DNA of 64,000 bases from CAXXOK01 sp963666755 (GCA_963666755.2 CAXXGW010000006.1:53180-117179), one strand, 5' to 3'; counted from the stretch's first letter, positions 42,701 to 48,528 are shown. Notes: generated by a model not told the origin, from the sequence alone. Numbers and translations are program-made.

Positions 42701-44254
42701 GCTGGGCACCTGCAGCGCCTGCCAGCGGGGGGCGTCCGCGCCCGCCGCGTCCACCACGGCCAGCGCGGTAGAGGTGTTGCGGTCTGCCGGGGCCTGCGAC
42801 TGCCACAGCACATACCCGCCGGGCTCCAGCTCGCCGCTCACGGTTTGCACATCCTCAGGGGTCAGGGTCAGCACCGCCGTGGCCCCCGCGTTGGGTTGCC
42901 CCGCGACGGCATCAAAATCGGCGGCGTGGTACAGTTTATACGTAACCCCGGGGAAGAAGTAATGGTATATGGCATCATAGGGCGCGTTCTCTCCGTTCAC
43001 GCGCAGGTATTGCAGGATTTTGACATACCCCGACTCCGTCGGCCGGGCATAGGTATGCTGCACCGAGGCCTGTGCGCTCTGCGCCGTGCCGTCGGCCGTG
43101 GTCAGGGCCAGCGACGCCGCGTTGGTAAGCGTGTACAGCACGGTGGATTTCCACGGCGCGGTCAGCCCCGCAAGGGGGTAGGTCACGCTCACGTGGTAAC
43201 GGGTAAAATTGGGCAGGGGAATCCCCTCGGTTTCGGAACCGCTGACGGTTCTGCCGCCCGCGTTGCCCGTGCCCTGCAGGGTGTTGTAGTACGCAATCTG
43301 CGTCACGGGGTTAACGATTGCCTCCGAGGGCAGCTCGTTGCCGTCTGCATCCACAGGGGTGATACTCCAGCGCAGGGGCGACACCGTTGCCCCGGACGCG
43401 CCCGTAAAGGTGGGCAGCACATCGCTGAGCGTAAAGGCAGTCAGTTTGAGCGCGCCGGTTGTGTTGTAGGCAGCGCTTGTACGTAGCATCGCATCGTCGG
43501 TATCCAGCAAGCCTGCTTCCAGCGTATAGTGGAAGGTTGCCTCGTTCTGATCCGTATCCAGCGTCGGCTGGGTGCTGTCCAGGGTCTTAAGCAGGCCCCA
43601 GGTGCCGGTAGCGCTGTTGCGCACGGCCGTGTGGTTGTTAAACACAGGCACCTTGTCCTGCGGGAAGGTGCGGGTTTCGCCGGTATCCGCCACGGTCACG
43701 GTCGCGGTCGCCTGCACGGCCAGCGCCGCGTAATCGTGCGGGCCGCTGCCGTTATCCGTCATGCGGGCGGAGAGGTTGAGCGTGGCGGCAATGCCGCCGC
43801 CGCGCACATCCTGATTGGAAAGCGTAAAGGTGTAAGCCCCGGTGCCCGCGTTATACGAAAGGCCCGCGGCGGAAAGCTCCACATTCGCGGGCGGCGTTAC
43901 GGTCACGGTCACAGAATCATACTGGGTATAGCAGGGGTAGGAGATAGCGTCGTCCTCATGGAGTTTATAGGTCGGCGCGGGCTTGAACTCATAATAGATA
44001 ATATAATGGTAGCTTTCGCCCGTACGGATGGCGGTGGAGGCCGGATCGACAATCATGTCGGTAATCGACACAAACGGCGCGGTCAGGTTGTTGGCGATGG
44101 CATTTTCCACCGCCGTAATGGCCGGGCTTGTGCTATCAGTGCCCGCGGCCGAATACACCTCGCTCACATCCGTGGCCAGGCCGCCCGCGGGCCAAAGGTT
44201 CAGCAGCAGGGTCACAATGGTCAGCCACGCAAACAGTTTGCTACGCTTGATCAT
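30749..44254 (-). CDS. Giant Cna-B/SpaA-repeat surface protein (4501 residues)
   Basis: A 4501-residue secreted protein. The signal peptide starts MIKRSKLFAWLTIVTLLLN. An adhesin-like N-terminal part (to about 430) is followed by about 15 SpaA/Cna-B-type beta-sandwich domains (to about 2600), each marked by a Y-x-x-x-E-T/x-x-P-x-GY element such as YTLTETVPDGY. Then come DUF11-like domains (near 2700 and 2860), an SdrD-B-like domain (GNRVWVDRNANGLQD, near 3090), an FctA-like domain (near 3430), seven tandem ~120-residue repeats (3530-4370) and a last Cna-B domain (TKRWSDSDDHDG, near 4380). Such domains often form Lys-Asn isopeptide bonds. The C-terminus ends VPLGGNINLNEGDCFN without LPXTG, membrane helix or basic tail. 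It likely works as a long adhesin or stalk. It lies 19 bases behind the secreted protein at 44274. Confidence 0.92.
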   Translation of the reverse strand: MIKRSKLFAWLTIVTLLLNLWPAGGLATDVSEVYSAAGTDSTSPAITAVENAIANNLTAPFVSITDMIVDPASTAIRTGESYHYIIYYEFKPAPTYKLHEDDAISYPCYTQYDSVTVTVTPPANVELSAAGLSYNAGTGAYTFTLSNQDVRGGGIAATLNLSARMTDNGSGPHDYAALAVQATATVTVADTGETRTFPQDKVPVFNNHTAVRNSATGTWGLLKTLDSTQPTLDTDQNEATFHYTLEAGLLDTDDAMLRTSAAYNTTGALKLTAFTLSDVLPTFTGASGATVSPLRWSITPVDADGNELPSEAIVNPVTQIAYYNTLQGTGNAGGRTVSGSETEGIPLPNFTRYHVSVTYPLAGLTAPWKSTVLYTLTNAASLALTTADGTAQSAQASVQHTYARPTESGYVKILQYLRVNGENAPYDAIYHYFFPGVTYKLYHAADFDAVAGQPNAGATAVLTLTPEDVQTVSGELEPGGYVLWQSQAPADRNTSTALAVVDAAGADAPRWQALQVPSGTTPVEASFYNIVVGQGLLKLMKTKADGTPLANVLFTLSADAQTYTGTTGTDGIAFLMAPEGDYTLTETVPDGYIRAPQQTVHITAAQTLDLTGTPIVNVSNAAQLTLTAYSVAYRRADRTYAAGDATLLNAVTGVTTTQFPFTLLYSTDPTFQTGVTTRTLTLPAGQATLTVSDLLRTADGVQPYYYQLTQGDCADPAFTPDPYADTWTFETAATHSAAFYAQIHSKLTVLKKVKTLKASAVGTDETLGKDYAFTLYTVAAGVATAVTTITTGTDGKATTDYLPVQDANGLITYYLVEGPHDGYTVKYPSQSNITVEGATVSAWPVTLSVSKSTDRTSTVVYNEQNKWQLLLRKRQATSGTTNLAGAKISVYTETTPGDLATRTYVLNGSQSSETNPFVTTTGTVLVNGLTVGVTYYVKEISAPDGYRTDANPLIQTYTVNTPLSNTTATFYDNKKPTLTVTKQVKDPITGSLSAYTGSFGFSLYRWNSTTSTMDLISAYASLDFSNVSSKSTAAMVVEENGDGYYVAETAYPTDIIPPYILNTDTTNNMVIGNVLYVKVKDPTLSDNVAKTVTLTNNRNIGKLTLNTKNKKTNLALPGAAYTVAVTTADATAQALLAGKGFTAGAAGLYTLQVDMTTLATTDLTGLPVYASDGNLLTYTVTQTTAPEGFRLPDEPAAQSTTLRGTTLYTASLTFLNAPYATLTALKLYQKAWESKNNDVLYPLPGATLAIYLVTADGKLANVNGTESPAGQTDANGQLLFSELDGTRTYMAVELTPPEGYDLPTGKTAVTAYADLLGLSTAAVAAAHNAASYNLNTVANNSYIVDLAEALRNSKPYTQFRITKVSTADGTTLLDGAKFQLYSCTQAAVDAHSSLSGPALFDALQNDHALTVENYTYETGTALKSDGTQAHGVFDSNPQEYGLVYWFMETAAPEGYTAQNDLNPYGPYTAANCVKNGTLALTYQNTPQGGGPGDSPLRHFQFELNKKLYNESGVFLGNLAGVTFAVYLADADFQPQGNALTHFTTGLDTANPDYPSVAGRGVSETLEFSTLYANPAYTGLITRTDAPAGSGYLYDYSANFVLKETVYPANVAPDRLENCVTLSTAGHAERTVVDRTYTGDASIRNVKAQKVPVRVRKLGYPVPLTGSSTLTPLAGATIGIYSDEACTTLITSGVTDDLGYAHFTLLPSTRYWYREDQAPAQYDLNPTPGNFLTSGYATEPVTDPQGPTLKDPAYRVLKLIKTDMDGVQQGDVRLQAVRADTLGKIKDTNGVAYPDGADVLTTAADAPTPFALPYDINGAYALQELSIGGQNVSAWDQLNFRLANLKAGTMPITFTADEAERTVTVLNPDKAAFLLTKTDDAGQPMADVAFAVQFKSFALADLETSVTAPAADTGWNTLATWTTDAAGQIAKTGLTAGWYRLTETLPDGYVEPASRTLVVKMTARGLGQSDTATVQRTVVNVRKGTLRIDKQFEGDLLEAVPSAVQFAVYTDEACTVPAAVPTVTVPISGGAGSQTAMLDPGVYYLSEAAGAWYGQYSLAGGATTWLTGPVRVELTSDHTAAAPLTLAVVNRPSLATLTLRKLDDNGNPVTGARFALYYLNSSQKLYYHADTRLWTADATGCATCVTGTDGQATLRVTLPLDRLMASPDSTAYYLTETEAPPELKFAPDRELTLSQAANSADLTADPLVDATGLYIDLTQYGRNHAHATAADTLAGGEYTLYIWDGTTAVPQVAFAAGADGSLRFANLEKLSGNRMYAVAQTGVPSGCVPGLVELYLNGTAVTPIVTSVQGVSRSLFVLTQAQTVAAQAYNTPTGAIAVLKYNYLEPTSSARTDVPYYAVFSLQSVDDAGNVIATISDSVIVSAAESGDPATLPGGYTRDAATGLYTDADGAYYTVRLTRGLAPGRYRVQETSQAEYFYYTPHSVPEDPWYPVRTLTVDDNGGVAVCAIANIPKPDAPKLQIDKTVYSVNGQQGATQVPSLQAGWQTVVYRISGFARTPAGDPIQLPTDWLEVSDQELEFRDAGGNLLTDVAHYTLSVTVGKAYYEATPLNPSPVQEVLYASVYGVTAAGAETLVATRNVSDTAQKVSFPENTYAGFRVRYGVTNGGGGIAGLKAGFTTDPILAEMRFAQDDAATVVPARSFRNKAAVRLQYSLGGVDSLASSWTLDVAQIDTEPEPSMPHMRLTMTADKLNVKPQDVVTYTLTLENVSTDGATLIDPVLLDRMPAVLEYSLANVTWAALPTGLTADVPVTNGEYLYVKFHGSLAQGKKIVLYVQATVRTVAEATATFVNTGYFTSTNLTYRNVANPTGTAYLDAAGSLPDEVNALTGSVFGGQAETYLTLVSPLESTMTFDAKVTLYKMASANHTGLDVYSGSEGYAIATGSEGEANIQYKLVLRNDGLQTIEHIRLVDKLPRIGDTMLGGSILRDSRWPVAFTGLLGVSDANGSLLGNCTVYTTTVDETPNGASSNYLDGIKTGDTTGWTTAGSAYATAKAVRIDFDDSVKLAPGERITLTLSCTGPTAAEADAGSAANTAHYYFWLNHNTAAVAVNLENYAVRSVAESAQANVLLNPALLTLGNRVWVDRNANGLQDVGDASEDLENPDTVFTVEPSLTQATQPRFTLRTFVGSDVGYTTQSATPGGKGFYTFDSLFPSRIRDSAQSSAYDAAGNVYNSALFGVRPTSYQLVATDIPAGYLVTRAYANNGGTYAPNLDHDTLAQMRNDSNFRLQNGAYVSERFYLRIGTPNPTLDLGLLRYRNLSLTKYGTDGNLLDSAVFKVYGPFTDAQLLTALSLDGRTPVATLTTSSGAAQFQSTDANSFLNYYRNYVVVETTPAAACYPSAQLTAAGDHVAPAATYPAVTGGGIADGNYFVLTARDDADSGPLADSVTVTDRYEAGGALQVTGTKTQVGGTLAAGQYSFTLTGLDDPDFTSETVQNDAAGNIVFSAIPYTYADAGHTYRYTVAEVDTGAAGITYDAQVYTVTAAIVDLGAGTLGLTKTLTDAQGQTRTAITFQNSSKGTLRLTKALAGNAGQAADSFTFTVTLRDGSDQPVSGTYPCVHSGDAALTALAFNAAGEATVTLRGGENLAVSGLLTGTHYTVAEADARSGGYLAASDNATGEIRTDAAINDVLFTNTRNVGNLTVSKALAGTAPDATKAFRFEIALSHTQLPVNGTYTCTTTGGNTLTSLTFTLGKATVELTGGQSVTVQGLYAGTAYTVTEADYAADAYVPTPANRTASGTIPANGTATASFTNRRDATTLTVTKALGGNAADAGKAFAVTVTLSATGGVDVNRTYPCAAGSALAQVAFTGGKAAVSLRGGQFVTLTDVPVGVTYAVSEASYTADGYTTTYLPDADPHTLTQAGGSVTVVNTRNTYGALVVTKTLAGAAVDPDKEFDMALTLQRTDTLTVDGTYACERVVTASGATTSETLSVSGGVAHFSLKGGESLSVAGILTGTVYTVTEADYRGDGYFPTPTDGVQTGVIYSPDQSYTAPFVNTRGAGKLIVSNTVQGNAADPQKQFRYTVRLTRTDGVNLDGPYAATLRENGADTPVTLTLKNGTLTFTLRHGQAMTIPSILKNTHYQVVEDVYTLDGYTTQPASRDISGDLTADQQVCTADFLNIRNVGELIVEKALAGNGASTAQSFSFTVTFSRTDAIPYNLTYACELIEGATRTAQSLTFSGGTARLSLRGGQRWSIQGIPADTAYAVAEDGYTAEGYITASTGATGAITPSYKLATFTNTRTTGTLTLTKTLRGNAVEPTRLFTFTVRLLDRDGRGVSGTYAASGAATAVTFTGGVGTVQLRGGESVTLQRLLTGWSYTVTELEANANGYTTTSTGTAGLIRTTAATAAFVNERNSTESYTRMTVTKRWSDSDDHDGLRPKSVTIHLLNGTTVVASQQVSSANNWTCVFDRLPVFDASGAAIVYTVSESPVSKYYAQIGYGVESADILNTHTVEVFRRISKSNLLILMDYEVPLGGNINLNEGDCFN
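31425..33665 (-). repeat. Seven tandem ~120-residue repeats in the giant surface protein
   Basis: Repeats open with T/S-K-A/T-L-x-G-N-A (near residues 3537, 3648, 3770, 3890, 4016, 4139 and 4260) and continue with SF-x-F-x-V-x-L, a GTYxC strand, an LRGGxS turn and Y-x-V-x-E-A-D-Y. They are diverged at the DNA level, so they are old duplications. Each is likely one isopeptide-type Ig-like domain. Confidence 0.8.
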
Positions 44255-44273
44255 GATGTCAGCCTCCCGTCGG

Positions 44274-45542
44274 TTACGGTTGTACGGTTACAAGGTAACG
44301 CCAGGCCCTGTGCAGGTTTTCCGGCGTAATCAGGATATTGACCGTCGCGTCGGTATACCCCTGCAGGTTCACCCACTCGCTGCCCTGCAGCTCCTGCCAC
44401 TGGATGCCGACGCTCAGCCCCTCATACCCGCTCAGCTCGGCGGTCAGGGTCAGCACATCGTCTACTTGCAGGTGGGTGGGGTCGATGTTGGCGTGCAGGG
44501 CACGCCTGCGCACCGCCGGGGTAGGCGTGGGTTCCGGGGTCGCGGTCAGGGCAGGCGCGGGGGTTTCCTCCGGTTCGGCAGTCGTGTCCGTGCCCGCAAG
44601 GGTTTCCTCCGGCACGACCGTTATATCTGCGTCAGAAGGCGATGCCTCGGGCGCGGCGTTTGCGTCGGCATCGGCAGGCTTCGCCTCCGGTGCGGCGGTT
44701 GCGTCGGTAGCAGAGGGCGTTTCTTCCGGTGCGGCGGTTTCGTCCGCATCGGCAGGCGTTACTTCCGGCGCGGCGGTTGCGTCGGGGGCTGCGGTCGCCT
44801 CCTGCTTCACATGAAAGGTGAGCGTAGGCCGCACGATGTCCGGCGCGCTGTCGCTGGGCGTAAGCCGCACAGGCTGGCCGTCGGCATCCAGCAGGGTCAG
44901 CGTTACAGAAGCCTCCGCCACAGTGCCGCCCGCCGGAAAAGGCGTCACGGAAAGGGTAAAGCGCAGGGGGTCCTCCCCGATATACACCTTGCCGCCCTGC
45001 ACGGTCGCGTTGGCCACCCAGAGCTTTTGCTGCTGGTAGAAATGCGCGCCCTCGCAGGTGCTGACCTCCCACGCGGGCAGGCCCTGCGGCTCCAGCAGGA
45101 GGCCGAAGGGCTGCAGCGCCGTGCCGTCGGGGTTGTCGGCCGTCAGTTGCAGGGTCAGGGTTACGCTCTGGCCGCGGTTCACGTTCGTATCCGCCTCAAA
45201 ATAAAGGCTGCCTGCGCGCAATGCCTCCGGTGCGGCCGCCTCACCCACGGGGGTCGGCTCCGCCTGCGGCGGCGCGGCGGTTACCGTTGCCACAGGCGAT
45301 GGGCTGACGCTCGGGCTCACGCTCGGGCTTACGGAAGGCTCCGGCGCGGGCACAAACGTGTCGGAAGGCTCTGCCGGGCTCGCGGTTTCCGTCGGGGCGG
45401 GCGTTACGTCTGCCGTTGCGGTTGCCGCGGCGGTCGGCGCTTCCGCGCGCGCGGCCAGCCCCGGCCCGAAGCCCCACAGCACGCCGCATAAAAAGAGCGG
45501 CGTTAAGCTCAGTACGATGCGCTTTTGCCAACCTGCGTGCAT
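44274..45542 (-). CDS. Secreted Ala/Thr/Pro-rich protein paired with the giant surface protein
   Basis: A 422-residue protein with a signal peptide (MHAGWQKRIVLSLTPLFL, cut near ARA-EA). A Thr/Pro/Ala linker (30-110) is followed by a beta-rich domain (about 115-265) and a second low-complexity stretch made of variations on TAAPE-x-T-PADAD (about 270-365). A final domain of about 55 residues (QVDDVLTLTAELSGYEG to the end) resembles the Ig-like fold used in Gram-positive surface proteins. No LPXTG or membrane anchor is visible. The start at 45542 has AAAGGCAGG upstream. It is first in the operon, so it and the giant protein are made together and may interact. No family can be named. Confidence 0.75.
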   Translation of the reverse strand: MHAGWQKRIVLSLTPLFLCGVLWGFGPGLAARAEAPTAAATATADVTPAPTETASPAEPSDTFVPAPEPSVSPSVSPSVSPSPVATVTAAPPQAEPTPVGEAAAPEALRAGSLYFEADTNVNRGQSVTLTLQLTADNPDGTALQPFGLLLEPQGLPAWEVSTCEGAHFYQQQKLWVANATVQGGKVYIGEDPLRFTLSVTPFPAGGTVAEASVTLTLLDADGQPVRLTPSDSAPDIVRPTLTFHVKQEATAAPDATAAPEVTPADADETAAPEETPSATDATAAPEAKPADADANAAPEASPSDADITVVPEETLAGTDTTAEPEETPAPALTATPEPTPTPAVRRRALHANIDPTHLQVDDVLTLTAELSGYEGLSVGIQWQELQGSEWVNLQGYTDATVNILITPENLHRAWRYLVTVQP

Positions 45543-45598
45543 AGTGACCTGCCTTTCGCGCGGGCCAGAAGGCCCCGCCTCTTGTTGATCCACCCATA

Positions 45599-45621
45599 CG
45601 ACCCGCCGGGGTGGCGGGTCT
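45599..45621 (-). ncRNA. Stem-loop at the 5' end of the surface-protein operon mRNA
   Basis: On the minus strand GACCCGCC pairs with GGCGGGTC (8 bp). The predicted transcript start (near 45622) lies at its first base, so the 15-kb mRNA would begin with this hairpin. It is a leader structure, not a separate gene. Confidence 0.4.
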
Positions 45622-45628
45622 TACATCG

Positions 45629-45657
45629 AATATACCCAAATGCATGGGCTTTGTAAC
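45629..45657 (-). promoter_or_regulatory. Putative promoter of the surface-protein operon
   Basis: On the minus strand GTTACA (45657-45652), a 17-base spacer and TATATT (45634-45629) give a leader of about 80 bases before the ATG at 45542. Confidence 0.5.
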
Positions 45658-45868
45658 ACCTTTTCGGCGGTTTCGGTTTTCGCCGCCGGGCGTAAAGGCT
45701 CTCCACACCACCCGCCGCGCGCCCGCCCCTGCGCTGCAAGGCGGATTGCACGGTACGCGGCCCCGTACCCAGGCCGCAAAAATGAAAGAAGCAGCGGCTA
45801 AGCCTGAAAGCTGCCGTAAGGGTACCCATATGGATACTGATCGCCGAAGTTCATTTATAAAGTAGATA

Positions 45869-45907
45869 TATCGAATTCCTAGTTTCTCCCTAAGGTATCG
45901 AATTTCC
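45869..45907. promoter_or_regulatory. Direct repeats TATCGAATTCC / TATCGAATTTCC in an AT-rich island
   Basis: Two near-identical 11-12-base repeats start at 45869 and 45896, 27 bases apart, within about 190 AT-rich bases in an otherwise GC-rich sequence between divergent genes. They could be a regulator binding site. Confidence 0.35.
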
Positions 45908-46130
45908 TGCAAAATTACGAAAAACAATCACTCCTATTTTCGTTACATCAGAAAAAAATCCTTCATGATTCCCCTTTTCCGTGTAACGCTGTACGAATTC
46001 TGTATACAATTTTTACACATTCTTTGCATTACACCCCCCGCCGAGGCACAACCCGCCCGCGGAGCCAAGGGTAGGGCGCCACGCGTCCCGGCATGGATGA
46101 AACTGCCGAAATATAAGGCTTTTTCGCCTC

Positions 46131-46159
46131 TTGCGCAGCGCGGGCCGGTATGGTACAAT
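46131..46159 (+). promoter_or_regulatory. Promoter of the cation/proton antiporter
   Basis: TTGCGC (46131-46136), a 17-base spacer and TACAAT (46154-46159) preceded by TGG, giving an extended -10, lie 155 bases before the ATG at 46314. Confidence 0.65.
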
Positions 46160-46313
46160 GGGCGCTGTTCGCCCACCGGTCGGCAGGCGAAACGCCCGCG
46201 TCCCTTCGCTTTTCCGGGACTTCGGGCCGCCGTGGCAGCCGACCGCGTTCCCCTTTGCATTCTTACTCCCACGGCACTCCTTTTTTCCCCATCTTAGCTA
46301 TAGGAGATCATGT

Positions 46314-47639
46314 ATGCTGTCTTACAATTATCTATTGGACATCGCCCTGATTTTGCTGTGCACCAAACTGCTGGGGCTGTTCACCCGCCGGCTGCAGATG
46401 CCCCAGGTGGTGGGCGCGCTGCTGGCCGGCGTGATCCTGGGCCCGGCGGCGCTCAACCTGCTGCACGAAACCAGCTTCATTAAACAGGTGGCGGAGCTGG
46501 GCGTCATCATCCTCATGTTTAACGCCGGGTTGGAGACCAACATCACCGAGCTGCGCAAGGCGGGCAAGGCCTCCTTCGTAATCGCGCTGATCGGCGTACT
46601 GGTGCCGCTGGCGGGCGGCTTCGGCATCGCGTACCTGTTTAACCGCGGCGATCTGGTGCAGGGCAACACCAGCGCATTCCTGCAGAACATGTTCATCGGC
46701 GTGATCCTGACGGCTACGTCGGTCAGCATCTCGGTGGAAACCCTCAAGGAGCTGGGCAAGCTGGACACCCGCGCGGGCAGCGCCATCCTCGGCGCGGCGC
46801 TGATCGACGATATCATGGGCATTATCGCGCTCACGGTTATCACCAGCTTTGCGGATCCCAGCGTGAACCTCTGGGTTGTGCTCCTGAAAATTACGCTGTT
46901 CTTCGTATTTGTGGGCGTGGCGGGCTTTGTGTTTTACAAGCTGTTTACACTGGCCATCCGCCGCAATAACCGCGACCTGCGGCGTTATGTGATCGTGGCG
47001 TTCGTGTTCTGCCTGTTGCTGGCCTTCAGCGCCGAGCACTTCTTCGGTGTGGCGGATATCACGGGCGCGTACTTTGCAGGGCTGATTATCTGCAACACGC
47101 AAAAGTCCAAGTATATCGCCTCGCGCTTTGAAACGCTGTCCTACATCCTGCTGTCGCCGATCTTTTTCGCCAGCATCGGCCTGGGGGTGGAGCTGCCCAG
47201 CATGAGCTGGAACATCATCCTGTTCTCGGTGCTGCTGCTGATCGTGGCAATCCTGACCAAGATTGTGGGCTGCGGCGTGGGCGCGAAGCTGTGCCGCTAT
47301 ACCAGTGACGAGTCGCTGCAGATCGGCGTGGGCATGATCTCCCGCGGCGAGGTGGCGCTGATCGTGGCCAATAAGGGCAGCGCCCTGGGGATTTTAAGCG
47401 GGGTATTTTTCGGGCCGACGATCATTATCGTAATCGTGACCACGATTATTACCCCGATCCTGCTTAAGATTGTGTTTGCGCGCGAGCCGCACGCCGTGCC
47501 TGTAACACAGGAGACGCATAGCCCGCTGGTGGAAGCGTATAACCAGTCCGAAGCGTTGGAGATGGAGGAGCAGCGGCTGATTGAGAGTGCCGAGGGTCTT
47601 GAGCCGTCTCCACGAAAGAATAAAGCCGGTAAGGCCTAA
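46314..47639 (+). CDS. Monovalent cation:proton antiporter-2 (CPA2) family protein
   Basis: A 441-residue membrane protein of the CPA2 antiporter family (KefB/GerN/NapA-like). About 12-13 hydrophobic helices are visible. Marks of the family are QMPQVVGALLAGVILGP near the N-terminus, LGAALIDDIMGIIAL with the paired Asp residues of the ion site (around 160), and MISRGEVALIVA near residue 345. The C-terminal TrkA-N/KTN domain found in KefB/KefC is missing; only an acidic tail follows. TAGGAGA lies 7 bases before the ATG at 46314. It likely exchanges Na+ or K+ for H+. It is monocistronic and divergent from the surface-protein operon. Confidence 0.92.
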   Translation: MLSYNYLLDIALILLCTKLLGLFTRRLQMPQVVGALLAGVILGPAALNLLHETSFIKQVAELGVIILMFNAGLETNITELRKAGKASFVIALIGVLVPLAGGFGIAYLFNRGDLVQGNTSAFLQNMFIGVILTATSVSISVETLKELGKLDTRAGSAILGAALIDDIMGIIALTVITSFADPSVNLWVVLLKITLFFVFVGVAGFVFYKLFTLAIRRNNRDLRRYVIVAFVFCLLLAFSAEHFFGVADITGAYFAGLIICNTQKSKYIASRFETLSYILLSPIFFASIGLGVELPSMSWNIILFSVLLLIVAILTKIVGCGVGAKLCRYTSDESLQIGVGMISRGEVALIVANKGSALGILSGVFFGPTIIIVIVTTIITPILLKIVFAREPHAVPVTQETHSPLVEAYNQSEALEMEEQRLIESAEGLEPSPRKNKAGKA

Positions 47640-47665
47640 GCAATCAGAGCAGAAAAAATGGAGGT

Positions 47666-48240
47666 GCAGGAGGCACTGCCTCCTGCCGGGGCTTGGGCGC
47701 CGGAGGGAAGCGTGCGGCCTGTGGCCGCTTCGCCGCAGGCGAAAGCGCCCCGCAGGCGGGGAGTGAAACGAGCAGGCAAACGGCAGTGCAGCCTGCGACG
47801 TTTGAACGCCCGGGTCAGAGCCTCAAAGCTTAACGCCGCAGCGTAAATCGGTAAGCGAGCGAACAGCGCCGCAGGCGCTATGAGGCGAGCGGCTGTAACG
47901 CTCAACCGAGGGTTTGCGCTCATATATAGGTAGAAGTGCAGGAGGCACTGCCTCCTGCCGGGGCTTGGGCGCCAGAGGGAAGCGTGCGGCCTGTGGCCGC
48001 TTCGCCGCAGGCGAAAGCGCCCCGCAGGCGGGGCGTGAAACGAGCAGGCAAACGGCAGTGCAGCCTGCGACGTTTGAACGCCCGGGTCAGAACCCCAAAC
48101 CCTTACGCCGCAGCGTAAATCGGTAAGCGAGCGAACACCGCCGCAGGCGCTATGAGGCGAGCGGCTATAACACTCAACTGAGGGTTTGCGCTCATCCATA
48201 GGTAGAGGTGCCGAAGGCACTGCCTCCTGCCGGGCTCGAA
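47666..48240 (-). repeat. Tandem array of 272-bp hairpin repeats (two copies plus a partial)
   Basis: Units start with GCAGGAGGCACTGCCTCCTGC-like dyads at 47666, 47938 and 48210 (272 bases apart) and are nearly identical. Read on the minus strand, the units contain CTCATAGCGCC and GGCGCTGTTCGCTCGCTTA, the same module as in the 151- and 170-bp arrays, so this is the same family inverted. Confidence 0.88.
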
Positions 48241-48323
48241 TCGCAGCCCCAGTCAAGCGAGCAAACAGCCCAAGGCGCGCATTGACAAGCCCCCACGCCA
48301 CTCAACCTCATTCATGCCATGCC

Positions 48324-48358
48324 TTCCCGCCGCGCCAGTCTGCGCGGCGGGAATTTTT
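48324..48358 (+). terminator. Strong intrinsic terminator
   Basis: TTCCCGCCGCGC (48324-48335) pairs perfectly with GCGCGGCGGGAA (48342-48353), followed by TTTTT. It may end read-through from the antiporter across the repeat array and insulates the redox operon. Confidence 0.75.
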
Positions 48359-48371
48359 GTTAAAAATCCTG

Positions 48372-48400
48372 TTTCAAATTGCAGGGTTTCGCGGTATACT
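48372..48400 (+). promoter_or_regulatory. Putative promoter of the desulfoferrodoxin gene
   Basis: TATACT (48395-48400) with TTTCAA at a 17-base spacing (48372-48377) gives a leader of about 120 bases before the ATG at 48529. Confidence 0.42.
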
Positions 48401-48528
48401 CAAAAAGAAGGAAGACGTCTGCCGCGTGGTTCACACCGCGCGGGCGCAGGCGAATCTCCCGCCGGGCAGCGCAAACGCGTGCCCGGCCGACAACCAAAAC
48501 CAAACCGAAGCAACAGGAGGGAACCGTT

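Larger units (their letters stand above)
45543..46313. other. Divergent control region between the surface-protein operon and the antiporter
   Basis: These 771 bases hold no credible gene. They contain the minus-strand promoter at 45629-45657, an AT-rich island (45840-46030) with TATCGAATT direct repeats, and the plus-strand antiporter promoter at 46131-46159. Open frames here overlap these signals and lack ribosome sites. Confidence 0.6.
47640..48528. other. Gene-free region with 272-bp repeats, a terminator and the desulfoferrodoxin promoter
   Basis: These 889 bases contain the 272-bp tandem array (47666-48240), a strong terminator (48324-48358) and the promoter at 48372-48400. Open frames in the array repeat with the DNA and are not genes. 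Confidence 0.6.

Noticed and set aside
45543..45860. A c-di-GMP (GEMM) riboswitch ahead of the surface-protein operon
   Set aside because: The leader has hairpins and an ACAAAGCC string, but the conserved GEMM core and its paired stems could not be fitted.
45241..45927. A 228-codon minus-strand open frame overlapping the start of the Ala/Thr/Pro-rich protein
   Set aside because: It crosses the promoter and leader of the surface-protein operon and has no family features; the frame with a signal peptide is preferred.
47636..48301. Open frames with repeated peptides in the 272-bp array
   Set aside because: The peptide repeats only mirror the DNA repeat, frames change between copies, and no ribosome sites or promoters exist.
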